A stretch of DNA of 64,000 nt from Owenweeksia hongkongensis DSM 17368 (GTDB lineage: Bacteria > Bacteroidota > Bacteroidia > Flavobacteriales > Schleiferiaceae). The DNA is taken from contig NC_016599.1 of assembly GCF_000236705.1 (NCBI RefSeq), positions 248,001 to 312,000 on the forward strand, written 5' to 3'. The notes under the pieces were generated by a model. The model had not been told where the DNA came from and ran no database searches. It saw nothing but the letters and a program-made list of their open reading frames with translations. Positions 25,155 through 32,918 of this stretch are shown here, in pieces (within the stretch, counting starts at the first letter, position 1; each line of letters starts with the position of its first letter). Both the position numbers and the translations under genes were made by a program.

Positions 25155-26966
25155 CTATTCATATCCCTTGGCCTGTAACTTAAACAAAGCCGCATATTTA
25201 CCATCTTTCTCCAGAAGTTGATCATGGCTGCCAAGCTCCAATAGCTCACCGTTTTCTAAAAATAGAATGCGATCGGCCATACGCACGGTGCTAAAGCGGT
25301 GGCTTATGAGGACAGCTGTTCGTCCAGCAATAAGTTCTGAAAAGCGGATAAAAACTTCATTTTCAGCTCGGGCATCCAGGGCGCTGGTGGGTTCATCCAA
25401 AATCATGAGTTGTGCTTCGCCCATGTAGGCACGGGCCAAAGCTATTTTTTGCCACTCGCCACCACTCAGCTCTACACCACCTTCAAAGCGTTTGCCGAGA
25501 AACTGCTGGTAGCGCTCCGGGAGTTTGTCAATTACGGTGTTGGCCAGACTTTTATCAGCACTATCCTCAATCAGATCCTGTTTTTGCAACTGGTTGATAT
25601 TTCCAATGGCAATGTTTTCATCAGCTTTAAGCTGAAACTTCACGAAATCCTGAAATATGATGCTCACGTTTTTGCGTAAGTCTACAATGTCATATTCTGA
25701 AAGGTCTACACCATCCAGAAGAATTCGCCCTTCGGTAGGTTCATAAAGGCGAGACAGAAGTTTTACCAGAGTGGTTTTTCCTGCACCATTTTCACCAACC
25801 AATGCTAACTTTTCACCAGCCTTCAAATGAAAGTTGAGATGTTTTAGAGAGTAGCGTTCGCTGCCTGGATATTTAAAACTTACGTTTTCAAAAGTGAAAC
25901 CTTGAAGAATAGGATCCGGGATTTTGGGATTACTACTTTTTGGTATGATTTGCGGACGAAGCTCAAAGAAATCAAAAAGGTCTTGCAGGTAAAGAGCACT
26001 TTCAGCAATCTGGCTAAAGCGATTCATGATACTTTGCAGCATATTTCGCATTTGTAAAAATGACCCCGCCAAGAAGGTGAGTTTACCTAAAGAAATGTCA
26101 CCATTTACAGTGTCAATCACAATATAAACATAGGCGCCATAGTAGGCCACAGTACCGACAGCGGTAAGCAAGCTACCCCAAAATGCCCTGCTGGTGGCCA
26201 GCTTTTTATTGGCCTTATAATATTCCTCAGTCAGTTTTTTAAATCGCTGTGAGATAAAATCCTGAAGACCAAAAATCTTAATCTCCTTGGCCGTTTCATC
26301 ACTAGCGCCAATATACCTTAGGTAATCAAGCTCTCTGCGTTGAGGTGTCCAGCTGCGGGTGAGGCTATAGCTGCGCTCGCTAAAAGTGGTTTCGCCCAAA
26401 AAGGAAGGAATGATAGCAATAAACAGAATGACAATTAGCAGTGGCTTAAAAGCAATAAGCCCCACCGCAAAAAAGATGATGGTGATAATATCCTGAAGCT
26501 GGGTGAGCGTTTGGCTCATAAGTGCTGTGCGGCTATTGGTTTGCCTGCGGGCACGCTCCAGCTTGTCGTAAAACTTGCTATCCTCAAATTGATATAAGTC
26601 TAAAGTGGCAGCATGGTGAATGAGCTTTACAGAAGTTTCATTACTAAAAAGATCGCCAAGCAAGCTATCCAGCAAAGTGATGCCTCTATTGATGATGTCG
26701 CTAAAAAGTGCAAGCCCCAGCTCCATGGCTAGGTAAATCCAGATATTGTGAAAATCCTTGTTTTCCTGCGCTATTTGAAAAACGATTTCATCAATGATGA
26801 GCTTGCCCACCCAAAGCATAATTACCGGAATGGCCGCTTTTACAATACGCAATACCACATTCCCCAGCGTCATACCCGGACTGGTGTGCCATATCATTTT
26901 GAAAAAACGGGGAAGGTTACGGAAAGCACTAACGCGATCCTTGAGTTTTACTTTTTCCTTTGCCAT
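25155..26966 (-). CDS. ABC exporter (fused membrane and ATPase domains)
   Basis: A 603-residue half-transporter. The N-terminal membrane domain (about 1-330) has six helices and the ATPase is at about 360-600: Walker A GENGAGKTT, signature ELSGGEWQKIALARA, Walker B LMILDEPTSALD and H-loop ISHRFSTV. The membrane domain resembles the lipid/peptide-exporting MsbA-like group that acts as homodimer. The substrate is not indicated. It lies immediately downstream (on the minus strand) of the attC-like cassette array but is far larger than a cassette gene, so it is taken as a resident gene. Confidence 0.9.
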   Translation of the reverse strand: MAKEKVKLKDRVSAFRNLPRFFKMIWHTSPGMTLGNVVLRIVKAAIPVIMLWVGKLIIDEIVFQIAQENKDFHNIWIYLAMELGLALFSDIINRGITLLDSLLGDLFSNETSVKLIHHAATLDLYQFEDSKFYDKLERARRQTNSRTALMSQTLTQLQDIITIIFFAVGLIAFKPLLIVILFIAIIPSFLGETTFSERSYSLTRSWTPQRRELDYLRYIGASDETAKEIKIFGLQDFISQRFKKLTEEYYKANKKLATSRAFWGSLLTAVGTVAYYGAYVYIVIDTVNGDISLGKLTFLAGSFLQMRNMLQSIMNRFSQIAESALYLQDLFDFFELRPQIIPKSSNPKIPDPILQGFTFENVSFKYPGSERYSLKHLNFHLKAGEKLALVGENGAGKTTLVKLLSRLYEPTEGRILLDGVDLSEYDIVDLRKNVSIIFQDFVKFQLKADENIAIGNINQLQKQDLIEDSADKSLANTVIDKLPERYQQFLGKRFEGGVELSGGEWQKIALARAYMGEAQLMILDEPTSALDARAENEVFIRFSELIAGRTAVLISHRFSTVRMADRILFLENGELLELGSHDQLLEKDGKYAALFKLQAKGYE

Positions 26967-27035
26967 TGGGTAAAGGTCAATTTTTATTTCGGAAAGCGGG
27001 AGTGGGGTTTGTTATTGGGAGATAGGGGGAGGTGA

Positions 27036-27166
27036 TAGGAACGTTTTGCATATGGCTTGTGGCGGTTTCGGAGCACTTTCCTGTCCGCTGAAACCAAAGC
27101 TGGCTACGAAGCGAAAACCTTGCTGGCTGCCGTTCACCCGCCATAAGCTATATGTGTTGTTGGCGG
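27036..27166 (-). repeat. attC-like site 2 (end of cassette 2)
   Basis: Read on the minus strand it starts CCGCCAAC, which is the exact complement of the GTTGGCGG that opens this cassette at 27955-27948, as required for the two ends of one integron cassette. An imperfect long palindrome follows (CATATAGCTTATGGCGG against CCGCCACAAGCCATATG) with about 75 nt between the arms. The far core (GTTCCTA) departs from GTTRRRY, so this end is degenerate. About 130 bp is long but within the attC range. Confidence 0.65.
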
Positions 27167-27185
27167 TAGTTTTTTTCTTTAATTT

Positions 27186-27560
27186 TTAAGCGAAACTTGG
27201 TCCACCTGCTTTTCTGAGTGCCGTAGAAAACCTCTGCATAAATTTTTGACCTTGTCCGCTTGATAGAAACATGATTTTATGAGAGGGACAGTCAAAATCA
27301 TCTAATTCAATAATTACATTCATAGCTTTACTATTACCTCTTCTGCCCGATTCAAAATGATTCATTCTAAGTCTAGTTACTTGATTTACATTGAACTTCT
27401 TATTCTTGAAAGATAATGTCTGTTCATTAAAATTCACGGTAACACCAGCTTGACTGAATTCGTTTTCGTTAGCTGTGTATTTGGAGTTTGAGAAACCTTT
27501 GGTAAATAGATAGATTAATACTCCAATAATGATTGCAAATATTAAATACACAAATGTCAT
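27186..27560 (-). CDS. Cassette gene: membrane-anchored hypothetical protein
   Basis: A 124-residue protein with one N-terminal membrane helix (residues 2-20, TFVYLIFAIIIGVLIYLF) and a C-terminal beta-rich domain of the PH/GRAM-like type (VTVNFNEQTLSFKNKKFNVNQVTRLRM). No family was recognised. It is the second gene of cassette 2, 5 nt after the lipoprotein gene, so the two are co-translated. Its stop lies 20 bp from the attC-like core, as is usual for cassette genes. Function unknown; a role in defence or stress is only a guess based on cassette cargo in general. Confidence 0.65.
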   Translation of the reverse strand: MTFVYLIFAIIIGVLIYLFTKGFSNSKYTANENEFSQAGVTVNFNEQTLSFKNKKFNVNQVTRLRMNHFESGRRGNSKAMNVIIELDDFDCPSHKIMFLSSGQGQKFMQRFSTALRKAGGPSFA

Positions 27561-27565
27561 AGTTG

Positions 27566-27892
27566 TTATTTTATTGGTTGATACTCTTGATTAAGGTTGT
27601 AGTCTATTAGAAGGCCTTTTTCTTCGTCATATTTCCAGATTATATGACTTCCGAACATAGCTTCTTTACTTTTAATTTTGTGGTCGTCTTCAGGAATCAT
27701 AATGAAATTTAGGTTGTTTCTTTGGTTGTGAAGAATCATTCTTAGTTCATTATCGTCCGCCTTTTCAATTTCCACCTCTTCATATTTATTCAAGGGGTTA
27801 ACAGGTTTCCATTTGCCAACAAAATCATCTAAATCTGATTCACCTGTGCAGGCATTTAGGATTAAGACTGAAAGTAGAATTAATTTTTTCAT
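27566..27892 (-). CDS. Cassette gene: small lipoprotein
   Basis: A 108-residue lipoprotein (signal MKKLILLSVLILNAC, lipobox Cys at 15). The mature part looks like a lipocalin-type or DUF-type beta-barrel strip (FVGKWKPVNP, YEEVEIEKADDNELRMILH), a pattern common in small Bacteroidota lipoproteins. It starts 56 bp inside the cassette opening core at 27948-27955 and is followed by the membrane protein gene after 5 nt. Function unknown. Confidence 0.65.
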   Translation of the reverse strand: MKKLILLSVLILNACTGESDLDDFVGKWKPVNPLNKYEEVEIEKADDNELRMILHNQRNNLNFIMIPEDDHKIKSKEAMFGSHIIWKYDEEKGLLIDYNLNQEYQPIK

Positions 27893-27947
27893 AGGTCATT
27901 GAATTTGAATTAATTGTTAATGTTGCGAATTTTTCGTTTTTAAAGTA

Positions 27948-28010
27948 CCGCCAACGGTCTATGTATGGTGCGTATCCCGAAGGGTATGCACTATACATTT
28001 TGTTAGGCGC
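27948..28010 (-). repeat. attC-like site 1 between the two cassettes
   Basis: A 63-bp site. On the minus strand it runs GCGCCTAAC (R''), then ATGTATAGTGCATACCC, TTCG loop, GGATACGCACCATACAT (paired arms with unpaired bases), then GTTGGCGG (R', fitting GTTRRRY). The stop codon of the cassette 1 gene is the TAA inside GCGCCTAAC. R'' here is the exact complement of the GTTAGGCGC at the opening of cassette 1 (28754-28746), which is the signature of a circular-intermediate cassette. Confidence 0.8.
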
Positions 28011-28734
28011 TTTCTTTCTTGTTAATTTTCATTTCACTGTATATTTTTAGCAACTCCTTTGAAATTTGAGCCGTTGTTTCGTCCTTCAAATCTCCTTTTT
28101 CAGAGCTTATATTTTCTAAAATTTGAATTGACATACCTACGGCATTAATTCTTTCTAATACGTCCACATAGTTTTTTGCTTGTTTCATAGTCGACCGATA
28201 AATCAACAAGAATGTTCCTCCAATAAAGTTTACGACTATTCCTGAACAAGTTGCTAGGATAGACGGATTCATAAGTTCAGGGTCCGTAAAAACCTGATAA
28301 ACTCCGAAAATAATGAGGCCAAAACCCACAATCATAACAGTAACAGACAAATAAAAAATTGAGGAAACTTGTTGGAGGTTTCGGTTCAGGTAACTTTCAA
28401 GTTTTAATCTAGCTAATTCCCAAGCCGTTTTCGTTTCGGTTGGTTTTTCTTTTACCTCCTTTTCTAGATTTTCAATTTTCTCCTCTCGCTTTTCTCTGTC
28501 TTTCGTGTCCTCGTAAACTTTAACACCCAACCCGATAAGTGCAGCAATAGCTCCAACTGCACCCGCTATTATTTCAAATAATTGTTCATTAGATTTATCA
28601 ATTTTGGAGACCACAGTTACAACTATTGCAATCATTGTCAAAAAAATTGCCAGTTTCACGGTCAATTTCAACTTCGAATTAGAAGAGGTCAGTCCTTTTA
28701 TTAATCCTTGGATTATGTCGGTTAGTAAGTTCAT
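28003..28734 (-). CDS. Cassette gene: coiled-coil membrane protein with TRADD-N-type 2TM module
   Basis: A 243-residue protein with four membrane helices: about residues 28-44 and 53-72, then a charged coiled coil (about 74-100, EDTKDREKREEKIENLEKEV), then a pair at about 123-147 and 158-178. The second part (ARLKLESYLNRNLQQVSSIFYLS to LERINAVGMSIQILENI) resembles the 2TM module associated with cyanobacterial TRADD-N domains, seen in predicted bacterial conflict effectors. That assignment is from memory of the pattern and needs a profile search. It starts 11 nt after the cassette core (28746-28754) and its stop is inside the next core. Confidence 0.6.
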   Translation of the reverse strand: MNLLTDIIQGLIKGLTSSNSKLKLTVKLAIFLTMIAIVVTVVSKIDKSNEQLFEIIAGAVGAIAALIGLGVKVYEDTKDREKREEKIENLEKEVKEKPTETKTAWELARLKLESYLNRNLQQVSSIFYLSVTVMIVGFGLIIFGVYQVFTDPELMNPSILATCSGIVVNFIGGTFLLIYRSTMKQAKNYVDVLERINAVGMSIQILENISSEKGDLKDETTAQISKELLKIYSEMKINKKESA

Positions 28735-28745
28735 TTTTTCAGATT

Positions 28746-28795
28746 GCGCCTAACTAGCGGCTAACGGGAATTCCCGTTATATCCACTATATAATT
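28746..28795 (-). repeat. Partial attC-like site 0 (opening core of cassette 1)
   Basis: On the minus strand a hairpin (TAGTGG...ATAACGGG AATT CCCGTTA..CCGCTA) leads into GTTAGGCGC. The R' core is perfect (GTTAGGC), but no clear R'' is seen on the far side, so the preceding cassette is lost or decayed. Confidence 0.55.
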
Positions 28796-28886
28796 TTCGT
28801 TTAAAGCCCAATATCCACTAAGGTTTGATACACAGCGGTCAGGCTAGCGTAAATATATAAGAAATTGGAATGGGGAAAGGTGAAGA

Positions 28887-28923
28887 AATGAAACCGCCCC
28901 GAATTTCTTAGAGGCGGTCTGTG
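28887..28923 (-). terminator. Terminator-like hairpin after the helicase
   Basis: ACCGCCTCTAAGAA/TTCGGGGCGGT (minus strand, one mismatch) with a short T-containing tail, 39 bp after the helicase stop. Confidence 0.5.
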
Positions 28924-28961
28924 TACTTTATTAGAACATTTTATCTAAATGTTGTAATGTC

Positions 28962-30083
28962 TTAGCCCACCCTTTTCACTTTAGAAAACTTAATGTCCAG
29001 GTTGCGTTCGTAGTTGCGTAGCGTCTGCACTTCGGTGGGGGTTACAAAACACATAGAAACACCTTCTTTGCCGGCACGAGCAGTTCGCCCACTGCGGTGG
29101 GTATAGTATTCATCACTTTCGGGCAATTGGTAATGTGCTACAAAGGTGAGGTCAGATATGTCAATTCCTCTTGCTGCAAGGTCTGTGGCAATAAGTATGC
29201 GTAGGGTTTCATTCTTAAAGGAGCGCATCACTTTATCTCTCTCTTTTTGGAGTAAATCACCATGTATGGCATCTGTGGCTATGTTTTTTGCTATCAATTG
29301 CTTAGAAAGCAGTTTAGCGGCAGCTTTTGTTTTGCAAAAAATCACTCCTCGGTTTTGCCCTTCTGACTTTAAGAACTGCAAAAGAGCAGGCAGTTTCTCA
29401 GAGTCTTCACACATCACGTAGCGGTGCGAAATATTTTTGTTTACGATATCGTCTCCACTGGCTTTAAGGCGCGCAGCATCTTCAGAAAGGTGTTTGGAAA
29501 TGATTTCCTGTATACCTTGCGGAAGGGTAGCTGAAAAAAGCCATTTGTTTTTGGCGGCAGGAAGAAAACTCAGGATTTCATCCAGTTCGGCTTTAAAGCC
29601 CATGCTCAGCATTTCGTCTGCTTCATCCAGTACCACAGTTTTTACTTCGCTAAGGTTTACGGCCTTCTTTTTCACCAAATCAATCAATCGGCCGGGTGTA
29701 GCTACCAGAATATGAGTAGGGCGTTGTAGGGCAGAAATCTGGCGGTCAATGTGCTCACCACCATAAACGGCTTCGGCAAAAATTTTATCGGTATACTTAG
29801 TAAACTTGAATAACTGCTTGGCCACCTGTTTTGCCAGTTCACGCGTGGGACATAGAATTAAACCTTGAACGGCATTGCGCTTTGGATTTATTTGTGCCAA
29901 CAAGGGCAGACCGTAAGCAGCTGTCTTTCCGGTTCCCGTTTGTGCTCGTGCCACAAGATCTGTAGCTCCCGACATCAATAGGGGTATGGCCTTCTTTTGA
30001 ATTTCAGAAGGTTCAATAATATTTAGTTCAGCAAGGCCTTTTACAAAGTCAGCGCCAATACCAAGTTCTTTAAAATTTTTCAA
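28962..30083 (-). CDS. DEAD-box RNA helicase (RhlE-like)
   Basis: A 373-residue helicase core without a long tail. Q-motif region FKELGIGADFVKGLAELNI; motif I ARAQTGTGKTAAYG; Ia PTRELAKQV; II VLDEADEML; III FSATLP; V TDLAARGIDI; VI HRSGRTARAGK. It unwinds short RNA duplexes, usually in ribosome assembly or cold adaptation. RhlE proteins often have a basic C-terminal extension that is missing here (ends KFSKVKRVG). The gene is single and ends just before the cassette array; an IS3 element sits upstream. Confidence 0.92.
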   Translation of the reverse strand: MKNFKELGIGADFVKGLAELNIIEPSEIQKKAIPLLMSGATDLVARAQTGTGKTAAYGLPLLAQINPKRNAVQGLILCPTRELAKQVAKQLFKFTKYTDKIFAEAVYGGEHIDRQISALQRPTHILVATPGRLIDLVKKKAVNLSEVKTVVLDEADEMLSMGFKAELDEILSFLPAAKNKWLFSATLPQGIQEIISKHLSEDAARLKASGDDIVNKNISHRYVMCEDSEKLPALLQFLKSEGQNRGVIFCKTKAAAKLLSKQLIAKNIATDAIHGDLLQKERDKVMRSFKNETLRILIATDLAARGIDISDLTFVAHYQLPESDEYYTHRSGRTARAGKEGVSMCFVTPTEVQTLRNYERNLDIKFSKVKRVG

Positions 30084-30237
30084 AACAGATGCTATTAAAA
30101 GTGGGCCGAAGGTACGCCAAACTTTGAAGGAGGGTTGTAATTATACTTACGTGTTTGGTTGGAATAGGAAATGAGGTGGAGGAGTGCGGGAAGGTTTGAC
30201 ACGTCCTAAAATAGGTTGACGGTTTTTAAATAGATTT

Positions 30238-31056
30238 TTAATGAACCCTAGAAGCTATAGCTTCTAGGGTTTTTTCATGTATAAAGTTAGGTGTTTTATA
30301 GTTGAGACTTAGGTGTGGACGCAAGTTGTTGTAGGTTTCAATGGACTGTTTTATCAGCAACTGTAGCTCGCTAGCTGTGTTGCAGGTTTCTATCAGGAAC
30401 TCATTTTTGAGGATTCCATTAACTCTTTCAGCCAAGGCATTCTGGTAGCAGTCATATCCATCCGTCATGGAAGGGGTGACCTGATGTTTTTGAAGTTCAT
30501 TTTGGTAAACGGCTGCGCAATATTGAAGTCCTCGATCTGAGTGATGGATCATCGGAGCTTGACTACGCCTATGTTTCATAGCCATTTTCAAAGCTTTGAC
30601 CACCTGCTCTGCGGCCATGTCTTCGCTTAGGTGGTACCCCATGATTTTTCGGCTACAGGCATCGGTTACCAAAGAAAGGTAATGGGTGCGTTCCCTGGTT
30701 TTTACGTAGGTAATATCACTGACAAGAACCTCTTCCGGACGGGTTACCTTATGCTCCTTAAGTAGGTTGGGATGCTTGTGCAACCAGTGTTTGCTATTGG
30801 TGGTTTTGGTGTAGGTTTTCTTTGGCCGGATCAGCAGGTGTTCTGATCGCAAGTAGTCAAAGAAAGCATCCCTACCTATTTTGATTCCCATTTTCTTCAG
30901 ATCCGACTGAAGCAAATAGTAGAGTTTTCGTGTGCCCAGCCGGGGCATACGCATCCTAATGGCCAGTACCATAGGCTTGAGTTGTGCTAATTCATCAGCT
31001 CGATTTAAAGCTCTTGCACGAGCCTGATAGATGGCCTGACGGCTAATCCCAAACAA
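30238..31056 (-). CDS. IS3-family transposase OrfB (DDE integrase catalytic part)
   Basis: The annotated frame from the TTG at 31056 is 272 residues, but it is open further upstream (GITQTIWRIRQQKQ...) to the slippery site at 31122-31128, so the true product is an OrfAB fusion by -1 frameshift. The catalytic rve domain has DITYVKTRER (first D), HHSDRGLQYC (second D) and NALAERVNGILKNEF (E), the DDE triad of IS3 transposases. An HTH_21-type segment (RMPRLGTRKLYYLL) precedes it. The full-length reading suggests an active element. Confidence 0.93.
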   Translation of the reverse strand: MFGISRQAIYQARARALNRADELAQLKPMVLAIRMRMPRLGTRKLYYLLQSDLKKMGIKIGRDAFFDYLRSEHLLIRPKKTYTKTTNSKHWLHKHPNLLKEHKVTRPEEVLVSDITYVKTRERTHYLSLVTDACSRKIMGYHLSEDMAAEQVVKALKMAMKHRRSQAPMIHHSDRGLQYCAAVYQNELQKHQVTPSMTDGYDCYQNALAERVNGILKNEFLIETCNTASELQLLIKQSIETYNNLRPHLSLNYKTPNFIHEKTLEAIASRVH

Positions 31057-31076
31057 ACGACAACTGTGGGTAAGGC

Positions 31077-31475
31077 TTACTTGCTTTTGTTGCCGGATGC
31101 GCCAGATTGTTTGGGTAATACCTTTTTTCGGATAGAAATTCCATGCTCTTTATCCGCCATATCAATCGTTATGTTAAGGATTTCATTCTTCAAACGTTCA
31201 TCAGATAGCTCGCGCTCTAAGCGTTTGATGGTTTGGGCCGGGGTTTCTTTTCGTCTGGGATTGCTCATGGAGTGTAGGTAAGGTTTGCTCCAGTCTAAGC
31301 TACCATGTTTTCTGAGCCAAACCAAAACCGTACTTCTACCTTGGATACCATAGGCTTTCTGAGCTTGTTTATACGTCATTTCGCCTTTTTCTACCTGGCT
31401 GATCACCGCCAGTTTAAAGCCCATGTTGTAATCACGCTGACTGCGCCTTTTACTTGATCCTGAATTTCTTGACAT
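31077..31475 (-). CDS. IS3-family transposase OrfA (helix-turn-helix)
   Basis: A 132-residue protein starting at the ATG at 31475 (MSRNSGSSKRR); an ATG at 31496 would lie in the inverted repeat. It has a helix-turn-helix at about residues 18-58 (FKLAVISQVEKGEMTYKQAQKAYGIQGRSTVLVWLRKHG) and a leucine-zipper-like helix (ETPAQTIKRLERELSDERLKNEILNI). It binds the element ends and regulates transposition. Near its 3' end lies A_AAA_AAG, where ribosomes can shift to the orfB frame. Confidence 0.9.
   Translation of the reverse strand: MSRNSGSSKRRSQRDYNMGFKLAVISQVEKGEMTYKQAQKAYGIQGRSTVLVWLRKHGSLDWSKPYLHSMSNPRRKETPAQTIKRLERELSDERLKNEILNITIDMADKEHGISIRKKVLPKQSGASGNKSK
31122..31128 (-). promoter_or_regulatory. 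-1 frameshift slippery heptamer of the IS
   Basis: On the minus strand AAAAAAG is read as A AAA AAG in the orfA frame (CGA AAA AAG GTA). After a -1 shift the frame stays open into orfB without a stop. Confidence 0.85.
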
Positions 31476-31524
31476 AATAAGTCCAATTTGTGTCAACTTA
31501 TTTCAGGACGAGACAGTTTTAAAA

Positions 31525-31562
31525 GTAAAAAAGCCCCGACATTTCTGTCGAGGCTTCTTTAA
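31525..31562 (-). terminator. Terminator of the thrS-infC-rpmI-rplT operon
   Basis: Minus strand AAGCCTCGACAG AAA TGTCGGGGCTT (one G-T pair) followed by T6, 29 bp after the rplT stop. The IS3 element begins 10 bp beyond it, within the T-rich tail. Confidence 0.88.
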
Positions 31563-31590
31563 GAAGTTGAAAACCAAAAAAGTTAAATAC

Positions 31591-31935
31591 TTATTTTACT
31601 TTATTCACAACAGCTTTGAACGCTTCAGGGTGGTTCATTGCAAGGTCTGCAAGAACTTTTCTGTTTAGTTCAATTCCACTGGATTTAACTTTACCCATAA
31701 AAGCAGAGTAAGACATTCCTTCTTCTCTAGCTCCAGCATTGATACGCTGAATCCAAAGAGAGCGGAAATTTCTCTTTTTGTTTTTACGGTCACGGTAGCT
31801 GTATTGAAGCCCTTTTTCAACGGCATTCTTGGCTACTGTCCACACGTTTTTTCTACGACCAAAGTAACCTTTGGCCTGTTTCATCACTTTTTTTCTACGA
31901 GCCCTTGAGGCTACTGAGTTTACCGATCTTGGCAT
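31591..31935 (-). CDS. rplT: 50S ribosomal protein L20
   Basis: A 114-residue basic protein matching L20 throughout ([66 protein letters not shown]). It binds 23S rRNA early in 50S assembly. It is the last gene of the thrS-infC-rpmI-rplT operon and is followed by a strong terminator. In other bacteria L20 or L35 autoregulate this operon; no such leader structure was recognised in the 87-bp gap to rpmI. Confidence 0.98.
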   Translation of the reverse strand: MPRSVNSVASRARRKKVMKQAKGYFGRRKNVWTVAKNAVEKGLQYSYRDRKNKKRNFRSLWIQRINAGAREEGMSYSAFMGKVKSSGIELNRKVLADLAMNHPEAFKAVVNKVK

Positions 31936-32022
31936 AATTTTTAATTTTTTTGTGCAAGGCGTTCCGAGGTTAATCGAAATCTTAGGTGCACTTACACAGG
32001 GTTAATTAATAACTCTAATTTG

Positions 32023-32217
32023 TTAAATACAAAGTTGCTTTTTGATACTAGCCTCATCCACCTTGGCAACTAATCCAGATTGGGTAAGGTTACGCTTTTG
32101 CTTAGTCGTTTTCTTAGTAAGAATGTGACTCTTAAAGGCGTGCTTTCTCTTGATCTTTCCAGAACCAGTAAGCTTAAAACGCTTCTTGGCACTAGCTTTT
32201 GTTTTCATTTTTGGCAT
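32023..32217 (-). CDS. rpmI: 50S ribosomal protein L35
   Basis: A 64-residue basic protein with the L35 core [31 protein letters not shown] and KTKRQKRNL-type C-terminal part ([10 protein letters not shown]). It lies between infC and rplT in the canonical order. The 118-bp gap to infC contains an unusual AGTAC-rich dyad (32263-32335) that might shape expression from this point on. Confidence 0.97.
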   Translation of the reverse strand: MPKMKTKASAKKRFKLTGSGKIKRKHAFKSHILTKKTTKQKRNLTQSGLVAKVDEASIKKQLCI

Positions 32218-32262
32218 CTTCTTTCGCTTTTATATTCGGGTTTTCAACTTTTTGCTTTGCAG

Positions 32263-32335
32263 TATTTAGTACAAAGTAGGTAGTACCAAGTATGGCTCCT
32301 ATTCTTCGTACTTTATACTTAGTACTATGTACTTT
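32263..32335. repeat. AGTAC/AAGTA-rich imperfect dyad between infC and rpmI
   Basis: About 73 bp made of repeated agtac/aagta words in both orientations (agtacaaagta, tagtacc, aagta ... tactt, tagtactatgtactt). The two halves are partly complementary, so the operon mRNA can fold here between the two coding regions. It does not code and does not have a T-run typical of a terminator. Confidence 0.6.
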
Positions 32336-32890
32336 TTACTTTTTAGGAGCAATCATCATTATCATGCGCTTACCTTCCAGCTTGGGCATGCTCTCCACTT
32401 TTCCAAGATCTTCAAGATCTTGAGCTAAGCGAAGCAATAAGATTTCACCTTTATCTTTAAAAACAATTGAACGTCCTTTAAAGAAAACGTAAGCCTTAAG
32501 CTTAGCACCTTCTTTTAAGAAACCTTCAGCATGTTTCCTTTTGAAGTCGTAATCGTGATCGTCAGTATTCGGGCCAAACCTGATTTCCTTTACAACGGTC
32601 TTTTGAGCTTTTTGGGCAATTTCCTTTTGCTTCTTTTTTTGGTCGTAAAGAAACTTTTTATAGTCTACAATCTTTACTACCGGAGGGTCGGCTTTGTCAG
32701 CAATAAGTACCAAATCCATTTCGGCATCTTTTGCCATTGCTCTTGCTTTCTCAATCGGGAAAACCCCATTATCATCAGGATTATCGCCAACCACACGAAC
32801 TTGTGGAAAACGGATTTTCTCGTTAATCAGGTGAGCGTCTTCTCTTTTTATCGGCCCCCTGTTTCTGTTGTTGTTAAATCTCTTAGCCAG
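32336..32890 (-). CDS. infC: Translation initiation factor IF-3, probable CTG start
   Basis: The first ATG or GTG within the frame gives only about 152 residues and lacks the IF-3 N-terminus. Upstream in the same frame lies a family-like sequence AKRFNNNRNRGPIKREDAHLINEKIRFPQ-type start (split here as KRFNNNRNRGP, IKREDAHLINEK, IRFPQVRVVGD) back to a CTG at 32890, three codons or so after an in-frame stop. From CTG the protein is 184 residues, the usual length. The C-domain (KEIRFGPNTDDHDYDFKRKHAEGFL) is typical. IF-3 genes elsewhere use rare starts (AUU) for autocontrol, so CTG is plausible. thrS ends 28 bp upstream. Confidence 0.93.
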   Translation of the reverse strand: MAKRFNNNRNRGPIKREDAHLINEKIRFPQVRVVGDNPDDNGVFPIEKARAMAKDAEMDLVLIADKADPPVVKIVDYKKFLYDQKKKQKEIAQKAQKTVVKEIRFGPNTDDHDYDFKRKHAEGFLKEGAKLKAYVFFKGRSIVFKDKGEILLLRLAQDLEDLGKVESMPKLEGKRMIMMIAPKK

Positions 32891-32918
32891 TGTTACTACT
32901 TTTTAATGAAACTTATTA

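Larger units (their letters stand above)
30197..31515 (-). mobile_element. Complete IS3-family insertion sequence with 3-bp target duplication
   Basis: A 1319-bp element with imperfect terminal inverted repeats. Both ends contain CGTCCTRAAATARGTTGAC preceded by TGACA or TGTCT. Flanks are GTT at 30194-30196 and GTT at 31516-31518, a 3-bp target repeat, so the insertion is intact and probably recent. It holds orfA and orfB on the minus strand with a canonical slippery heptamer. It sits between the helicase promoter region and the rplT terminator, and disrupts no recognised gene. Confidence 0.93.
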
